The notes: a model not told the origin generated them from the sequence alone. Counted from the stretch's first letter, positions 1 to 7,410 are shown. The stretch is 64,000 bases of DNA from VBDM01 sp035519135 (GCA_035519135.1 DATIWX010000125.1:62001-126000), one strand, 5' to 3'. Translations and numbers: made by a program.

Positions 1-410
1 TCGCGTGTGCGGTGCACGGCGAGCAAGTCGCCATCGAAGATGCCGGCATCGCGCATGCTCATGCCGCGGACCTTCAGCAGGTAGTCGGCGCGCGGCTGGA
101 ACAAGGCCGGGTCGACCTGGCAGCGCCGCTCGATGTGCTCCTCGGCGAGGATAGGGCTGCCCGCGGCGACGCGGCCGATCAGTGGCAGGCCCAGGCCCTC
201 GGTGAGGCGGATGCCGCGCGAGGCGCCCGGGGTCAGCTCGATCGCGCCTTTCCTTTCCAGCGTCCGCAAATGCTCTTCGGCAGCGTTGGCCGAGCTGTAA
301 TTGAACGCCTTCGAGATCTCGACCCGGGTAGGCGGAAAGCCGGTCTTCTCGATGGCTTTGCGGACGAAGTTGAGAATTTTCTGCTGCTTGGGAGTGAGCT
401 CGTCGTTCAT
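1..410 (-). CDS. lexA: LexA repressor, 3' end cut by window edge
   Basis: SOS-response repressor; RecA filaments trigger its self-cleavage. The visible 136 residues hold the N-terminal winged helix-turn-helix (about 1-68, with the LexA-typical stretch SSANAAEEHL at 39-48) and the start of the S24 peptidase domain. The Ala83-Gly84 cleavage site lies in RVAAGSP, and Ser118 in RGMSM is the expected nucleophile. The catalytic Lys lies beyond the window. The ATG at 408-410 has GGAG a few bases upstream. The gene is divergent from the DUF3460 gene and has an SOS box in its promoter, so autoregulation is expected. Confidence 0.95.
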   Translation of the reverse strand, partial: MNDELTPKQQKILNFVRKAIEKTGFPPTRVEISKAFNYSSANAAEEHLRTLERKGAIELTPGASRGIRLTEGLGLPLIGRVAAGSPILAEEHIERRCQVDPALFQPRADYLLKVRGMSMRDAGIFDGDLLAVHRTR

Positions 411-423
411 AGGGTCTCCATAT

Positions 424-439
424 CTGTATTTATATACAG
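424..439. promoter_or_regulatory. LexA-binding SOS box
   Basis: CTGT-N8-ACAG with an all-A/T spacer matches the proteobacterial LexA operator core (CTGT-N8-ACAG). It lies 14 bp upstream of the lexA ATG and covers the proposed lexA -10 element, the usual arrangement for self-repression. It also lies 25 bp upstream of a TATAAT that could serve the divergent DUF3460 gene. Confidence 0.9.
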
Positions 440-457
440 TCTCTGTCCGCTTGGCAA
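429..457 (-). promoter_or_regulatory. Predicted lexA promoter
   Basis: On the minus strand TTGCCA (452-457) and TATAAA (429-434) are separated by exactly 17 bp. The -10 hexamer sits inside the SOS box, so bound LexA would occlude it. Predicted from sequence only. Confidence 0.65.
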
Positions 458-463
458 GGGGCG

Positions 464-469
464 TATAAT
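464..469 (+). promoter_or_regulatory. Candidate -10 element for the DUF3460 gene
   Basis: A perfect TATAAT lies 27 bp before the ATG at 497. No convincing -35 hexamer is seen 16-18 bp upstream, where the sequence is CTCTGT. The site is close enough to the SOS box for LexA to influence it. Confidence 0.4.
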
Positions 470-496
470 TCCGCCCGACACACGGACTTCCGCCCA

Positions 497-688
497 ATGG
501 CGAAACCCTACGAATCCGACATCACTCGAATGATCCGGGATCTGCTTCGGGACAAGCCGCACATCGTCCAGGAGCAGAAAAAGGGGCGGGCACTGTGGTG
601 GGATCGGAAGCTCGACCCCGAAGATCAGAAGCGCAACCGGGAATCGAGCGTCAAACAGCAGGCCTACGTCTATCAGAACAAGGTCTGA
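497..688 (+). CDS. DUF3460 family small protein
   Basis: A 63-residue highly charged protein with no signal peptide or membrane segment. It starts MAKPYESDIT and carries the family-typical QKKGRALWWD block at 28-37, followed by a Lys/Arg/Gln-rich tail. DUF3460 is, to my recollection, a family of short uncharacterised proteins mainly from Betaproteobacteria; its function is unknown. The gene is divergent from lexA across about 86 bp that hold an SOS box, so a damage-linked role is possible but unproven. The stop codon is closely followed by the TPR gene region. Confidence 0.8.
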   Translation: MAKPYESDITRMIRDLLRDKPHIVQEQKKGRALWWDRKLDPEDQKRNRESSVKQQAYVYQNKV

Positions 689-788
689 CTCCTTCCTCGT
701 CGCGATCTTTGCGGCCTGTATTGCGCTTTGCGAGGGCTGCACTCCAGCCCCCGGTTCCGCTTTCAGCCTGGAACCCGCTCCACCTCTG

Positions 789-1382
789 ATGGACCCGCTG
801 TGGGCGTCGGCCATCCCCGGGCGCGGCGACACCTATGAAGAGCGGCAGATCATCGCCGAGCTCTCCAAGAAGCAGGATTGGACCGCCATGGTGCAGTTCG
901 CCGAAGCTCAGCAGAAGCGCGACCCCGAAGGCTCCGATTGGAGCGTACTCGCCGGTTACGGGTGGCTGCGCCGCGGCGAATATCCGAGGGCGGTCGCGGC
1001 ATTCGCGTGGGTCGTTCAACGCAATCCGGAGGACATCGGCGCCTGGAACCTGCTTGGGGAGGGTCAACGCCGGTCCGGGCAACCGGGCCAGGCGATCCGG
1101 ACCCTGGAACGCGCCAGCGCGGTCGGCAGAACTTCCTTCGCGACATACTTCTTTCTCGGTGAAGCCTACCGGGATTCGAGGCGGCTCGACCGGGCGATTC
1201 CTGCCTACCGGGAGGCCGCGCGGCTGGAGCCGGGATTTGCGCAAGCCTGGTTCGAACTGGGTTCAGCCTATGCGCGGATGGGGCAGCGCGAAGAAGTCGG
1301 CATGGTGATGGAGCGACTGGAGAAGCTCGATCCGGGGCTGAACAAGGAGCTCAAGAAGCAGCTGGAAGCCAAGGCCAAGTGA
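789..1382 (+). CDS. Tetratricopeptide-repeat protein, start uncertain
   Basis: The 197-residue product is mostly helical repeats. At least three TPR units can be read between about residues 50 and 165, with typical W-LG, A-Y-R and P-A-W-ELG-AY-R-G positions, so a protein-binding scaffold role is likely. The ATG at 789 is the first standard start. The same frame stays open upstream to about 690 and there encodes a hydrophobic stretch (FLVAIFAACIAL) followed by two Cys. A membrane-anchored or exported form starting from a non-standard codon is therefore possible. It follows the DUF3460 gene in the same direction. No enzymatic domain is seen. Confidence 0.7.
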   Translation: MDPLWASAIPGRGDTYEERQIIAELSKKQDWTAMVQFAEAQQKRDPEGSDWSVLAGYGWLRRGEYPRAVAAFAWVVQRNPEDIGAWNLLGEGQRRSGQPGQAIRTLERASAVGRTSFATYFFLGEAYRDSRRLDRAIPAYREAARLEPGFAQAWFELGSAYARMGQREEVGMVMERLEKLDPGLNKELKKQLEAKAK

Positions 1383-1499
1383 TTTGGGCCTGGTGGAGTA
1401 TTATTGCATATGTGTATTATGTTAAATAGATATGAGGCTGAAGTTCATGCATATATCCCCTTATTTTCTAGCTTATTATATGTAACTCCTCAGGCAATA
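1383..1499. other. AT-rich intergenic block
   Basis: About 115 bp between the convergent TPR gene and tatD is strikingly A/T-rich, with runs such as ATATGTGTATTATG and TTATTATATG, unlike the GC-rich surroundings. I see no clean hairpin terminator, tRNA or repeat. Its minus strand carries a micro-ORF fused to the end of tatD. Confidence 0.6.
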
Positions 1500-1502
1500 C
1501 AT
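1476..1502 (-). CDS. Possible 8-codon micro-ORF after tatD
   Basis: The tatD stop and an ATG share one base (TGATG). The ATG is preceded at 6 nt by a perfect AGGAGG Shine-Dalgarno (1509-1514, minus strand). It would encode MYCLRSYI and then stop at TAA. It may be a coupled leader peptide, the remnant of a lost downstream gene, or chance. No homology can be argued at this length. Confidence 0.25.
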   Translation of the reverse strand: MYCLRSYI

Positions 1503-2290
1503 CAACTTCCTCCTCTCACAAAAAGCCCGAAGAAATTCCTGGTGGTAGCCTCGGCAAGTGCTTCGAGCGAAATGCCCCGGAGGCGAGCGACCTCTTCGGC
1601 CACGTAGCGCACGAGGCCAGGGCGGTTGGTCTTGCCCCGGTGCGGCACCGGAGCAAGGTAGGGCGAATCGGTTTCGACGAGCAGCCGTTCCAAGGGCACC
1701 GTCCGGGCAACGTCCTTCAGAAGCCCGGCGTTCTTGAAAGTCACGATGCCGGAGAAGGAGATGTGGAAGCCTTGGGCAAGGGCCGCTTCGGCCACTTCCC
1801 TGGTCTCCGTGAAGCAGTGCATCACCCCCCCGACCTTCCCCGCCCCCTCCTCGCGCATGATCCGCAGCGTGTCCTCGGCGGCATCGCGCGTATGGATGAC
1901 CAAGGGCTTGCCGCATTCGCGGGCGGCCCGGATGTGGGCGCGAAAGCGCTCCCGCTGCCACTCCAGATCGCCCGATAGCCGGTGGTAGTCCAGCCCAGTT
2001 TCACCGATCGCGACCACACGCGGGTGCCGCGCGAGCTCCACGAGGCGCTGCGTGGCAACCGGCTCGGCCTGGTGATCCGGATGAACGCCGACGCTCGCGA
2101 AGAAGTTGTCGTGGCTTTCTGCGAGGGCGAGCACCTTGGGGAAGCCCGCGAGCTCGACGCTGATGCAGAGCGCATGGGTCACCCCATTGATCCGCATCTC
2201 TTCGCGCAATTCCTCCAGCTTCCCTTCGAATTCCGGAAAATCCAGATGGCAATGCGAGTCCACCAGTCCGGGGAAAGAAGCGGGCATCAT
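1502..2290 (-). CDS. tatD: TatD-family metal-dependent hydrolase
   Basis: A 262-residue TIM-barrel hydrolase of the TatD/YcfH family, whose members act as metal-dependent 3'-5' nucleases or phosphoesterases. The metal-binding motif DSHCHLD lies at 11-17. GETGLDYH, IHTRDA, MHCF and ETDSPYLAP follow in the expected order. Its start overlaps the holB stop by 4 bp (ATGA), so translation is probably coupled in tmk-holB-tatD. In many related genomes a pilZ gene lies between holB and tatD; here it is absent. Length is normal for the family. The physiological substrate cannot be told from sequence. Confidence 0.92.
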   Translation of the reverse strand: MMPASFPGLVDSHCHLDFPEFEGKLEELREEMRINGVTHALCISVELAGFPKVLALAESHDNFFASVGVHPDHQAEPVATQRLVELARHPRVVAIGETGLDYHRLSGDLEWQRERFRAHIRAARECGKPLVIHTRDAAEDTLRIMREEGAGKVGGVMHCFTETREVAEAALAQGFHISFSGIVTFKNAGLLKDVARTVPLERLLVETDSPYLAPVPHRGKTNRPGLVRYVAEEVARLRGISLEALAEATTRNFFGLFVRGGS

Positions 2291-3285
2291 GGTTGCGCGA
2301 CCAGACGCCGGTATTGAAGTAGGAGATCCTCGACAAACAGCTTGGCGTTGAGCGGGTGCCGGGCAAGGGCGCGAGCCTGCGCTAGGCGTCGAAGATAGGC
2401 CGCGATGCTCGCCGCTTCGCAGCGCAGAGCGATCTCGGCGATCGGCTTTTCATGCCCCAGGTGATATCTGACCCGGCCAGTCGCCCGTGACAACTGCAGG
2501 TCGAAGGCCCAGCGCTGCAGCCACCCGACAAGATCCGGGAGTGGCACGCGCTGGACCGATTCGGCGAGCGCGATCGGATCGAAGCCAGGGCGCCGGATTC
2601 CTTCGATGAAAGCATGCCGGTCGGTTTCGGCCGCCGCTCCCTTCAATGCGGCGAGAGGTGCTCCGCCGACCGCCGCGAGGGCCGCGTCCGGCCGCTCGAT
2701 ACCCTGCTCCTTCAGCCAGCGAAGCACTCCAGCTGTATCCGGAAGGGGAAGCGCAAGTCTCATGCAGCGGCTGCGCACGGTGGGAAGCAGCCGGTCGGGT
2801 TGCGTGGTGACCAGGAGGAAGACGGTGGCTGGCGGCGGTTCCTCGAGGCTCTTGAGCAGGGCGTTCTGGGTATTGGCGTTCATCGCTTCGGCCGGGTAGA
2901 CCAGGACAACGCGAAGGCCCGCCCGGTGCGTGCCTACCCCGAGAAAGCCGGCCAGCTCGCGAATCTGCTCGATGCGGATCTGATCGCTGCGCTTCTTTCC
3001 CGGCTCCGCAGCCTCCTCCGGCTCCGGCGACAGACTCTCCGGAACCACCAGCCGGAAATCGGGGTGGTTGCCCAGCGCAAACCAGGTGCAGGCCCGGCAC
3101 ATGCCGCAGGCGCGCCTGTTCGCCCCGGCTTTTTCGCAAAGCAGCGATTGGCCGACAGCCTGCCCGAATTCGAGCTCGCCCCAGCCTTCCCCACTTTGGA
3201 TGAGGATCGCGTGGGGAAGCCGTTCGCGCAGTTTGTCCCATGCCAACCAGGCCACTTCTTGCCACATAAAAGTACTGTTTATCAT
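2287..3285 (-). CDS. holB: DNA polymerase III delta' subunit
   Basis: Clamp-loader subunit of the replicative polymerase. The AAA+-type N-terminal domain has a degenerate P-loop (SGEGWGELEFG), as expected for the ATP-non-hydrolysing delta' subunit. Four Cys follow in the zinc-module pattern (C50, C59, C62, C65 region). RIEQIRELAGF and NALLKSLEEPP are the conserved blocks that interact with DNA or neighbouring subunits. Length 332 is normal. MINSTFM offers two ATG codons six residues apart; the second, just before WQEVAWLAW, could be the true start. It overlaps tmk and tatD by 4 bp each. Confidence 0.93.
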   Translation of the reverse strand: MINSTFMWQEVAWLAWDKLRERLPHAILIQSGEGWGELEFGQAVGQSLLCEKAGANRRACGMCRACTWFALGNHPDFRLVVPESLSPEPEEAAEPGKKRSDQIRIEQIRELAGFLGVGTHRAGLRVVLVYPAEAMNANTQNALLKSLEEPPPATVFLLVTTQPDRLLPTVRSRCMRLALPLPDTAGVLRWLKEQGIERPDAALAAVGGAPLAALKGAAAETDRHAFIEGIRRPGFDPIALAESVQRVPLPDLVGWLQRWAFDLQLSRATGRVRYHLGHEKPIAEIALRCEAASIAAYLRRLAQARALARHPLNAKLFVEDLLLQYRRLVAQP

Positions 3286-3887
3286 AGTGTTGAAACGATA
3301 TTTTCAACTATCTTCTTAACTTCCTCTACCGGCCTTTGGCCGTCGACGACCCGCACGCGACCCGGATCTCCAGCGGCGCGCTCCAAGTATCCGCCTCGGA
3401 CACGCTCGAAGTAGCCCCGGTTCTCAGACTCGAATCGATCCGCCCGTTCCCGGGACAGACGAGCAAGAGCAACCTCGACCGGGACGTCGAAGACCAGCGT
3501 CAAGTCGGGCTTCAGTCCGGTCTGGACCCAATGCTCCAGAGCCGCGATCCGGTCCATCGCCATCCCCCCGCCCGAGCCTTGGTAGGCGTAGGTCGCGTCG
3601 GTGAAGCGGTCGGAGATGACCCAACGCCCTGCCGCCAGTCCCGGCTCGATCACCCGGGCAATGTGCTCCCGGCGGGCGGCAAACATCAACAGCGTCTCGG
3701 TGTCGATATGCATCACCTGAGAGAGCAGCATCGCACGGAGCTGCTCGCCGAGGGGCGTACCGCCCGGTTCGCGGGTGACGACGACTTCCCTGCCCTTGCC
3801 GCGCAGAAAATCGGCGATGCCCCGGATGTGGGTGCTCTTTCCAGCGCCATCGATACCCTCGAGCGTGATGAACTTGCCGCGACTCAT
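3282..3887 (-). CDS. tmk: Thymidylate kinase
   Basis: Phosphorylates dTMP to dTDP with ATP. The 201-residue protein begins with the P-loop FITLEGIDGAGKST (GIDGAGKST at 11-19). It has the TREPGGTPLGE dTMP-binding block, the ISDRFTDATYAYQG motif with the DR pair, and a LID region (SRERADRFE). It is the second gene of mltG-tmk-holB-tatD, overlapping both mltG and holB by 4 bp. The last codons (KKIVENIVSTL) are notably A/T-rich compared with the body of the gene. Confidence 0.96.
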   Translation of the reverse strand: MSRGKFITLEGIDGAGKSTHIRGIADFLRGKGREVVVTREPGGTPLGEQLRAMLLSQVMHIDTETLLMFAARREHIARVIEPGLAAGRWVISDRFTDATYAYQGSGGGMAMDRIAALEHWVQTGLKPDLTLVFDVPVEVALARLSRERADRFESENRGYFERVRGGYLERAAGDPGRVRVVDGQRPVEEVKKIVENIVSTL

Positions 3888-4900
3888 GGAACCGCCCGCC
3901 GGCGCGCGCCCGGCATCTGGTATCTCGCGACCGCCCTATTGTGCTCGATGAGCGTTCGCGAGAACTCGCTGGTTCCGTCCCCGCGCGAGACAAAATACAG
4001 GGCGTCGCTCTTCGCCGGATGCGTCACCGCGGTGAGGGACGCGAGCCCCGGCATGGCGATCGGGTGCGGGGGCAGACCCAAGCGCGTGTAGGTGTTGAAG
4101 GGCGTGTCCCGCACCAGGTCCCGCTTGCGCAGGTTGCCGTCGAACTCCTCCCCCATGCCGTAGATGACGCTCGGATCGGTCTGGAGCTTCATCTTGAGGC
4201 GCAGGCGGTTGGTGAACACCGCCGCCACCATCGCGCGATCGCTCGAGCGGCCGGTTTCCTTCTCGACGATCGAGGCGAGAATGAGGGCCTCGTACGGATC
4301 GCCGACCGGCAAGCCGACGTCGCGTGTTGCCCAGGCGGCCTCGAGCTGCCTTTTCATCGCGCGGCGCGCGCGCGCCAGCACCGCCAGGTCGCTGGACCCC
4401 TTGGCGAAGATGTAGGTATCGGGAAAGAACATTCCCTCGGCCACGCTCCCCGCATCTCCCAGCTTCTCCATGATCGCTGCCTCGGTCAGGCCGGCGCTGT
4501 CGTGCTTCAGGTCGGGGTGCCCTCCCATCGCCTCGCGCATCTGGCGAAAGGTCCAGCCCTCCGGGAACAGAATTTCCGCCTGGGCGTACTCGCCGCGCGT
4601 AATCTTGCGGAGGAGAAGGAGCGGCGTCACGCCGGCGGCGACCTGGTAGCTGCCGGCCTTGATGGCGGCGCTCGCCCCGTTCACGCGCGCCAAGAGCACG
4701 AATTCCCACTCGGTCAGGGGCAGGCCGGCTTCAATGAGCTGACGCGTAGCGCCCCGTAACGAGCTGCCCGGGCGTATCGAAAAATCCACTGTGGGGGAGG
4801 CGAGCTGGATCGGTGAAAGGGCGATCCAGATCTGCCACCCGCAGAATCCGAGGATTGCGGCGGAGATCGCCAGAAGCAGGAGTTTCAGGCGGGACAACAT
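3884..4900 (-). CDS. mltG: Endolytic murein transglycosylase
   Basis: A 338-residue inner-membrane lytic transglycosylase that cuts nascent peptidoglycan glycan strands. One N-terminal membrane segment (about 5-28) precedes a LysM-like region (RPGSSLRGATRQLIEAGL) and the YceG domain. The catalytic-region motif ASIVEKETG lies at 209-217, followed by LQTDPSVIYG and NTYTRLGLPPHPI. The frame is open for hundreds of codons upstream, but that stretch is antisense to ygfZ. The ATG at 4898-4900, directly before the membrane segment, is the sensible start. First gene of mltG-tmk-holB-tatD and divergent from ygfZ. Confidence 0.94.
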   Translation of the reverse strand: MLSRLKLLLLAISAAILGFCGWQIWIALSPIQLASPTVDFSIRPGSSLRGATRQLIEAGLPLTEWEFVLLARVNGASAAIKAGSYQVAAGVTPLLLLRKITRGEYAQAEILFPEGWTFRQMREAMGGHPDLKHDSAGLTEAAIMEKLGDAGSVAEGMFFPDTYIFAKGSSDLAVLARARRAMKRQLEAAWATRDVGLPVGDPYEALILASIVEKETGRSSDRAMVAAVFTNRLRLKMKLQTDPSVIYGMGEEFDGNLRKRDLVRDTPFNTYTRLGLPPHPIAMPGLASLTAVTHPAKSDALYFVSRGDGTSEFSRTLIEHNRAVARYQMPGARRRAVP

Positions 4901-4950
4901 CGAGGGGCGTCGGGTAGGTTCGTGAACAGGAACTCGCTTGATTACGCTCG

Positions 4951-4956
4951 TATAAT
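4951..4956 (+). promoter_or_regulatory. Candidate -10 element for ygfZ
   Basis: TATAAT lies in the 81-bp gap between the divergent mltG and ygfZ starts, 25 bp before the ygfZ ATG. No good -35 hexamer is seen at 16-18 bp spacing. The surrounding A/T-rich stretch could also serve mltG in the other direction. Confidence 0.4.
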
Positions 4957-4981
4957 AAACGCTAAACGTGGGACGCCGTAG

Positions 4982-5908
4982 ATGAGCGTGATCCAGCATG
5001 CAGAGCATCTTGCGACGCCGCAGTCGGGGCGTCTTGCGGGAGATTTCGTCGCGCGGCTGGATCATCTGGGCACACTGCGTTTCGGCGGCGAAGACGCGGA
5101 GGGTTTCCTGCAGGGCCAACTCAGTTGCGACGTCGCAGAAGTGAGCCCGCGGTCGAGCAGCTACGGGGCCTACTGCAGCGCCAAGGGCAGGATGCTCGCC
5201 AGCTTTCTCCTCTGGCGCGACGGGGAAGGCTTCGCGATGGCGTTGTCGCGCGATCTTGCCGCCGCAGTGCAGAAGCAGCTTTCGAAATTCGTACTGCGTT
5301 CCAAGGTCAAAGTCTCGGACGCGAGCGAGTCGATCGTGCTGGTGGGCGCGTCGGGCGCTCAGGCCGAACGTGCCCTCGCCGACGCATTTCCGGATGCCGG
5401 CGCCCACCTGAGGACAAGGGACGGCAGGCTCCTTCTCGCGCTGCCCGCCGCGGAAGCCGCGGGAAAATTGGGCGGGCTCGAGCTCTCGGATGCGGCGAGG
5501 TGGCGCTGGCTCGACATCCGTGCGGGTCTTCCTCTCATCACTGCCGTCACCCGGGATCAATTCGTCCCGCAGATGGCGAACCTCGAGCTCATCGGCGGAG
5601 TGAGTTTCGAAAAAGGCTGCTACACGGGGCAGGAGATCGTGGCGCGCACCCAGCACCTCGGCAAGGTGAAGCGCCGCATGTTCCTGGCAAACGTCGCCGC
5701 ATTGGCGCAAGCCGGCGACCCGCTCCACAGCGACGATTTGGGCGACCAGTTGGGCGGGACCGTGCTCAACGCCGAAGCTTCCCCCGAGGGCGGGTACGAC
5801 CTCCTGGCGGTGCTCCAGATCACCAGCCGGGAACGCTCGACCGTGCGTCTGAAGGGGCGGGACGGGCCGGTCCTGCGATTTCTCCCCCTGCCCTACGCCG
5901 TCGCGTGA
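4982..5908 (+). CDS. ygfZ: Folate-binding iron-sulfur maturation protein YgfZ
   Basis: Tetrahydrofolate-dependent factor that supports iron-sulfur enzymes such as MiaB. The fold is related to the GcvT aminomethyltransferase. The family signature KGCYTGQE lies at 211-218, with Cys213 the conserved redox residue. The upstream blocks FLQGQLSCDV and KGRMLASFLLW are also typical. Length 308 is normal for betaproteobacterial members. It opens a plus-strand run of ygfZ, DUF4936 and NRDE genes, with 7 bp to the next gene. Confidence 0.93.
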   Translation: MSVIQHAEHLATPQSGRLAGDFVARLDHLGTLRFGGEDAEGFLQGQLSCDVAEVSPRSSSYGAYCSAKGRMLASFLLWRDGEGFAMALSRDLAAAVQKQLSKFVLRSKVKVSDASESIVLVGASGAQAERALADAFPDAGAHLRTRDGRLLLALPAAEAAGKLGGLELSDAARWRWLDIRAGLPLITAVTRDQFVPQMANLELIGGVSFEKGCYTGQEIVARTQHLGKVKRRMFLANVAALAQAGDPLHSDDLGDQLGGTVLNAEASPEGGYDLLAVLQITSRERSTVRLKGRDGPVLRFLPLPYAVA

Positions 5909-5915
5909 GCCTCGC

Positions 5916-6203
5916 TTGCGTGACCTGAGCTACTACATCTACTACCGCGTGCCGCCTGGCAATGCGGCGCTTGCGCGCGCGGCCGTAGCCGCCCTGCAGC
6001 GCGAATTGTCCCAGGCGACCGGGATCGGCGGGCGGCTGTTGCGGCGCCGGGATGACGAGACCACGTGGATGGAAATCTACGAGAGCGTCCCGGATGGCGC
6101 GCGCTTCGAGCTGAAGCTGGCGGATCTCGTGGAGCGGCACGGCCTTCTTGCTCTGCTCGCACCCGGGACATCGCGCAAGCAAGAGATCTTCCGGGCCTTC
6201 TAA
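5916..6203 (+). CDS. DUF4936 family protein
   Basis: A 95-residue soluble protein with the family-like opening LSYYIYYRV and the block DDETTWMEIYE around residues 46-56. The pattern suggests a ferredoxin-like (dimeric alpha/beta barrel) fold, which is an inference. DUF4936 has no known function as far as I recall. The start is a TTG at 5916, 7 bp after the ygfZ stop; no ATG or GTG fits the frame before the conserved beginning. Its place between ygfZ and the NRDE gene suggests a shared transcript. Confidence 0.7.
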   Translation: MRDLSYYIYYRVPPGNAALARAAVAALQRELSQATGIGGRLLRRRDDETTWMEIYESVPDGARFELKLADLVERHGLLALLAPGTSRKQEIFRAF

Positions 6204-6207
6204 CGAT

Positions 6208-7041
6208 ATGTGCCTGATCGCCGTGGCCTGGCGCGCGCACCCGGCCTACCGCCTGATCGTTGCCGCCAACCGTGACGAGTATTTCCGGCGGCCGTCGGCG
6301 CCTGCGGACTTCTGGGATGATCACCGAGGGGTTCTCGCGGGGCGGGATCTCGAGGCGGGGGGCACTTGGCTCGGGATCACGCTCGGGGGACGGTTCGCCG
6401 CGTTGACCAACTACCGGAATCCCTCCGACAAAATGACGGCAGCACCCTCGCGGGGCGCCCTGGTGTCCGACTTTCTAAGCGGAAAGACCGGCCCCTCCGG
6501 GTACATCAAGCAGGTCCAGAAGAAGGCGATGAGCTACAACGGCTTCAGCCTTCTCGTGGGGAACACCGAATCGCTTTGGTTTCTCTCCAATCGCGGCGGC
6601 GATGCGCGGCGCGTGGCGCGAGGCATCCACGGCTTGTCGAACCATCTCCTGGATACTCCTTGGCCCAAGGTCGAGCGAGCCAGGGCGAAGCTCGCCAAGC
6701 AACTGGGGCGGCCTTTCGATTCCGCTGCGGCGTTCGAGCTCCTGAGCGACACCGAGCGTGCCCCGAGCGCCGAGCTTCCGAGCACCGGGGTGAGCGTCGA
6801 GCTGGAGGAGAGGCTCTCGGCAATCCGGATCCTCGCTGCCGGTGGTTACGGAACGCGGTGCTCTACGGTCTTGTGCTTCACGAACGACGGACGCGTCGAA
6901 TTTCACGAGCGCAGCTACCGCGAAGACGGCGGCGCTAGCGGAACGGTCAGCTACCGGCTGACCCTGTCCGAGGGACAAGGTCGAGCGTCATCTCGACGTG
7001 CGGGATCCCGGCTTCTAGGAACTCCTCTCCCCGCTCGCTGA
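6208..7041 (+). CDS. NRDE (TANGO2-like) family protein
   Basis: A 277-residue member of the NRDE/TANGO2 family. It begins MCLIAVAW, placing Cys2 at the mature N-terminus as in Ntn-type folds, with the eponymous NRDE at 21-24. GGTWLGIT, ALTNYR and GYGTRCSTVL are further family blocks. The biochemical role is unsettled; heme or lipid handling has been proposed for TANGO2. The start is fixed by the MC motif, 4 bp after the DUF4936 stop. The last 25 to 30 codons overlap the convergent GNAT gene by 95 bp and read like a low-complexity extension (RASSRRAGSRL) rather than conserved protein. Confidence 0.88.
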   Translation: MCLIAVAWRAHPAYRLIVAANRDEYFRRPSAPADFWDDHRGVLAGRDLEAGGTWLGITLGGRFAALTNYRNPSDKMTAAPSRGALVSDFLSGKTGPSGYIKQVQKKAMSYNGFSLLVGNTESLWFLSNRGGDARRVARGIHGLSNHLLDTPWPKVERARAKLAKQLGRPFDSAAAFELLSDTERAPSAELPSTGVSVELEERLSAIRILAAGGYGTRCSTVLCFTNDGRVEFHERSYREDGGASGTVSYRLTLSEGQGRASSRRAGSRLLGTPLPAR

Positions 7042-7402
7042 AGCCGAAACGCCGATAGAACCCCGCCGCCTGAGTCTGGGCGTGGAGCAGCGAGCGTGTG
7101 GTGCCGCGTCCGCGAGCACGGTCCAGCAGGGCGGCGAGCAGCGCACTGCCCACTCCCTTTCGCCGCCACTCCTTCGATACCGCCATGCGCCCGATGCGCC
7201 CGTCGGGGAGCAGACGCGCCGTGCCGATCGGATTGCCGGCCGAGTCGCAGGCGAGAGCATGATCGCAGCGCTCGTCCCATTCATCCCATTCGAGCTCGCG
7301 CGGCACATTCTGCTCCTCGATGAACACCTTCTCGCGCACCGGTCGCGCGAGCGGCAGCGCATCGCGCCAATTCATTATGCGAACGGTGAACTGTGGGGGC
7401 AT
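6947..7402 (-). CDS. GNAT family N-acetyltransferase
   Basis: A 151-residue acetyltransferase. The acetyl-CoA pyrophosphate-binding motif A reads GRMAVSKEWRRKGVGSALL (about 78-96), and the C-terminal AAGFYRRFGF block is typical. VFIEEQNVPRELEWDEWDE near 25-43 is seen in the ElaA/YjcF-like subgroup. The substrate is unknown. The open frame runs on upstream, antisense to the aldolase gene; the ATG at 7400-7402 (MPPQFTVRIMNW) gives a normal length. An ATG eight codons later (MNWRDAL) is an alternative. Its 3' end overlaps the NRDE gene by 95 bp. Confidence 0.85.
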   Translation of the reverse strand: MPPQFTVRIMNWRDALPLARPVREKVFIEEQNVPRELEWDEWDERCDHALACDSAGNPIGTARLLPDGRIGRMAVSKEWRRKGVGSALLAALLDRARGRGTTRSLLHAQTQAAGFYRRFGFSERGEEFLEAGIPHVEMTLDLVPRTGSAGS

Positions 7403-7410
7403 GAGCGCCT

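Noticed and set aside
4901..5728. A 614-codon version of MltG
   Set aside because: The extra N-terminal part is antisense to ygfZ and hydrophilic; the membrane segment starts right after the ATG at 4900.
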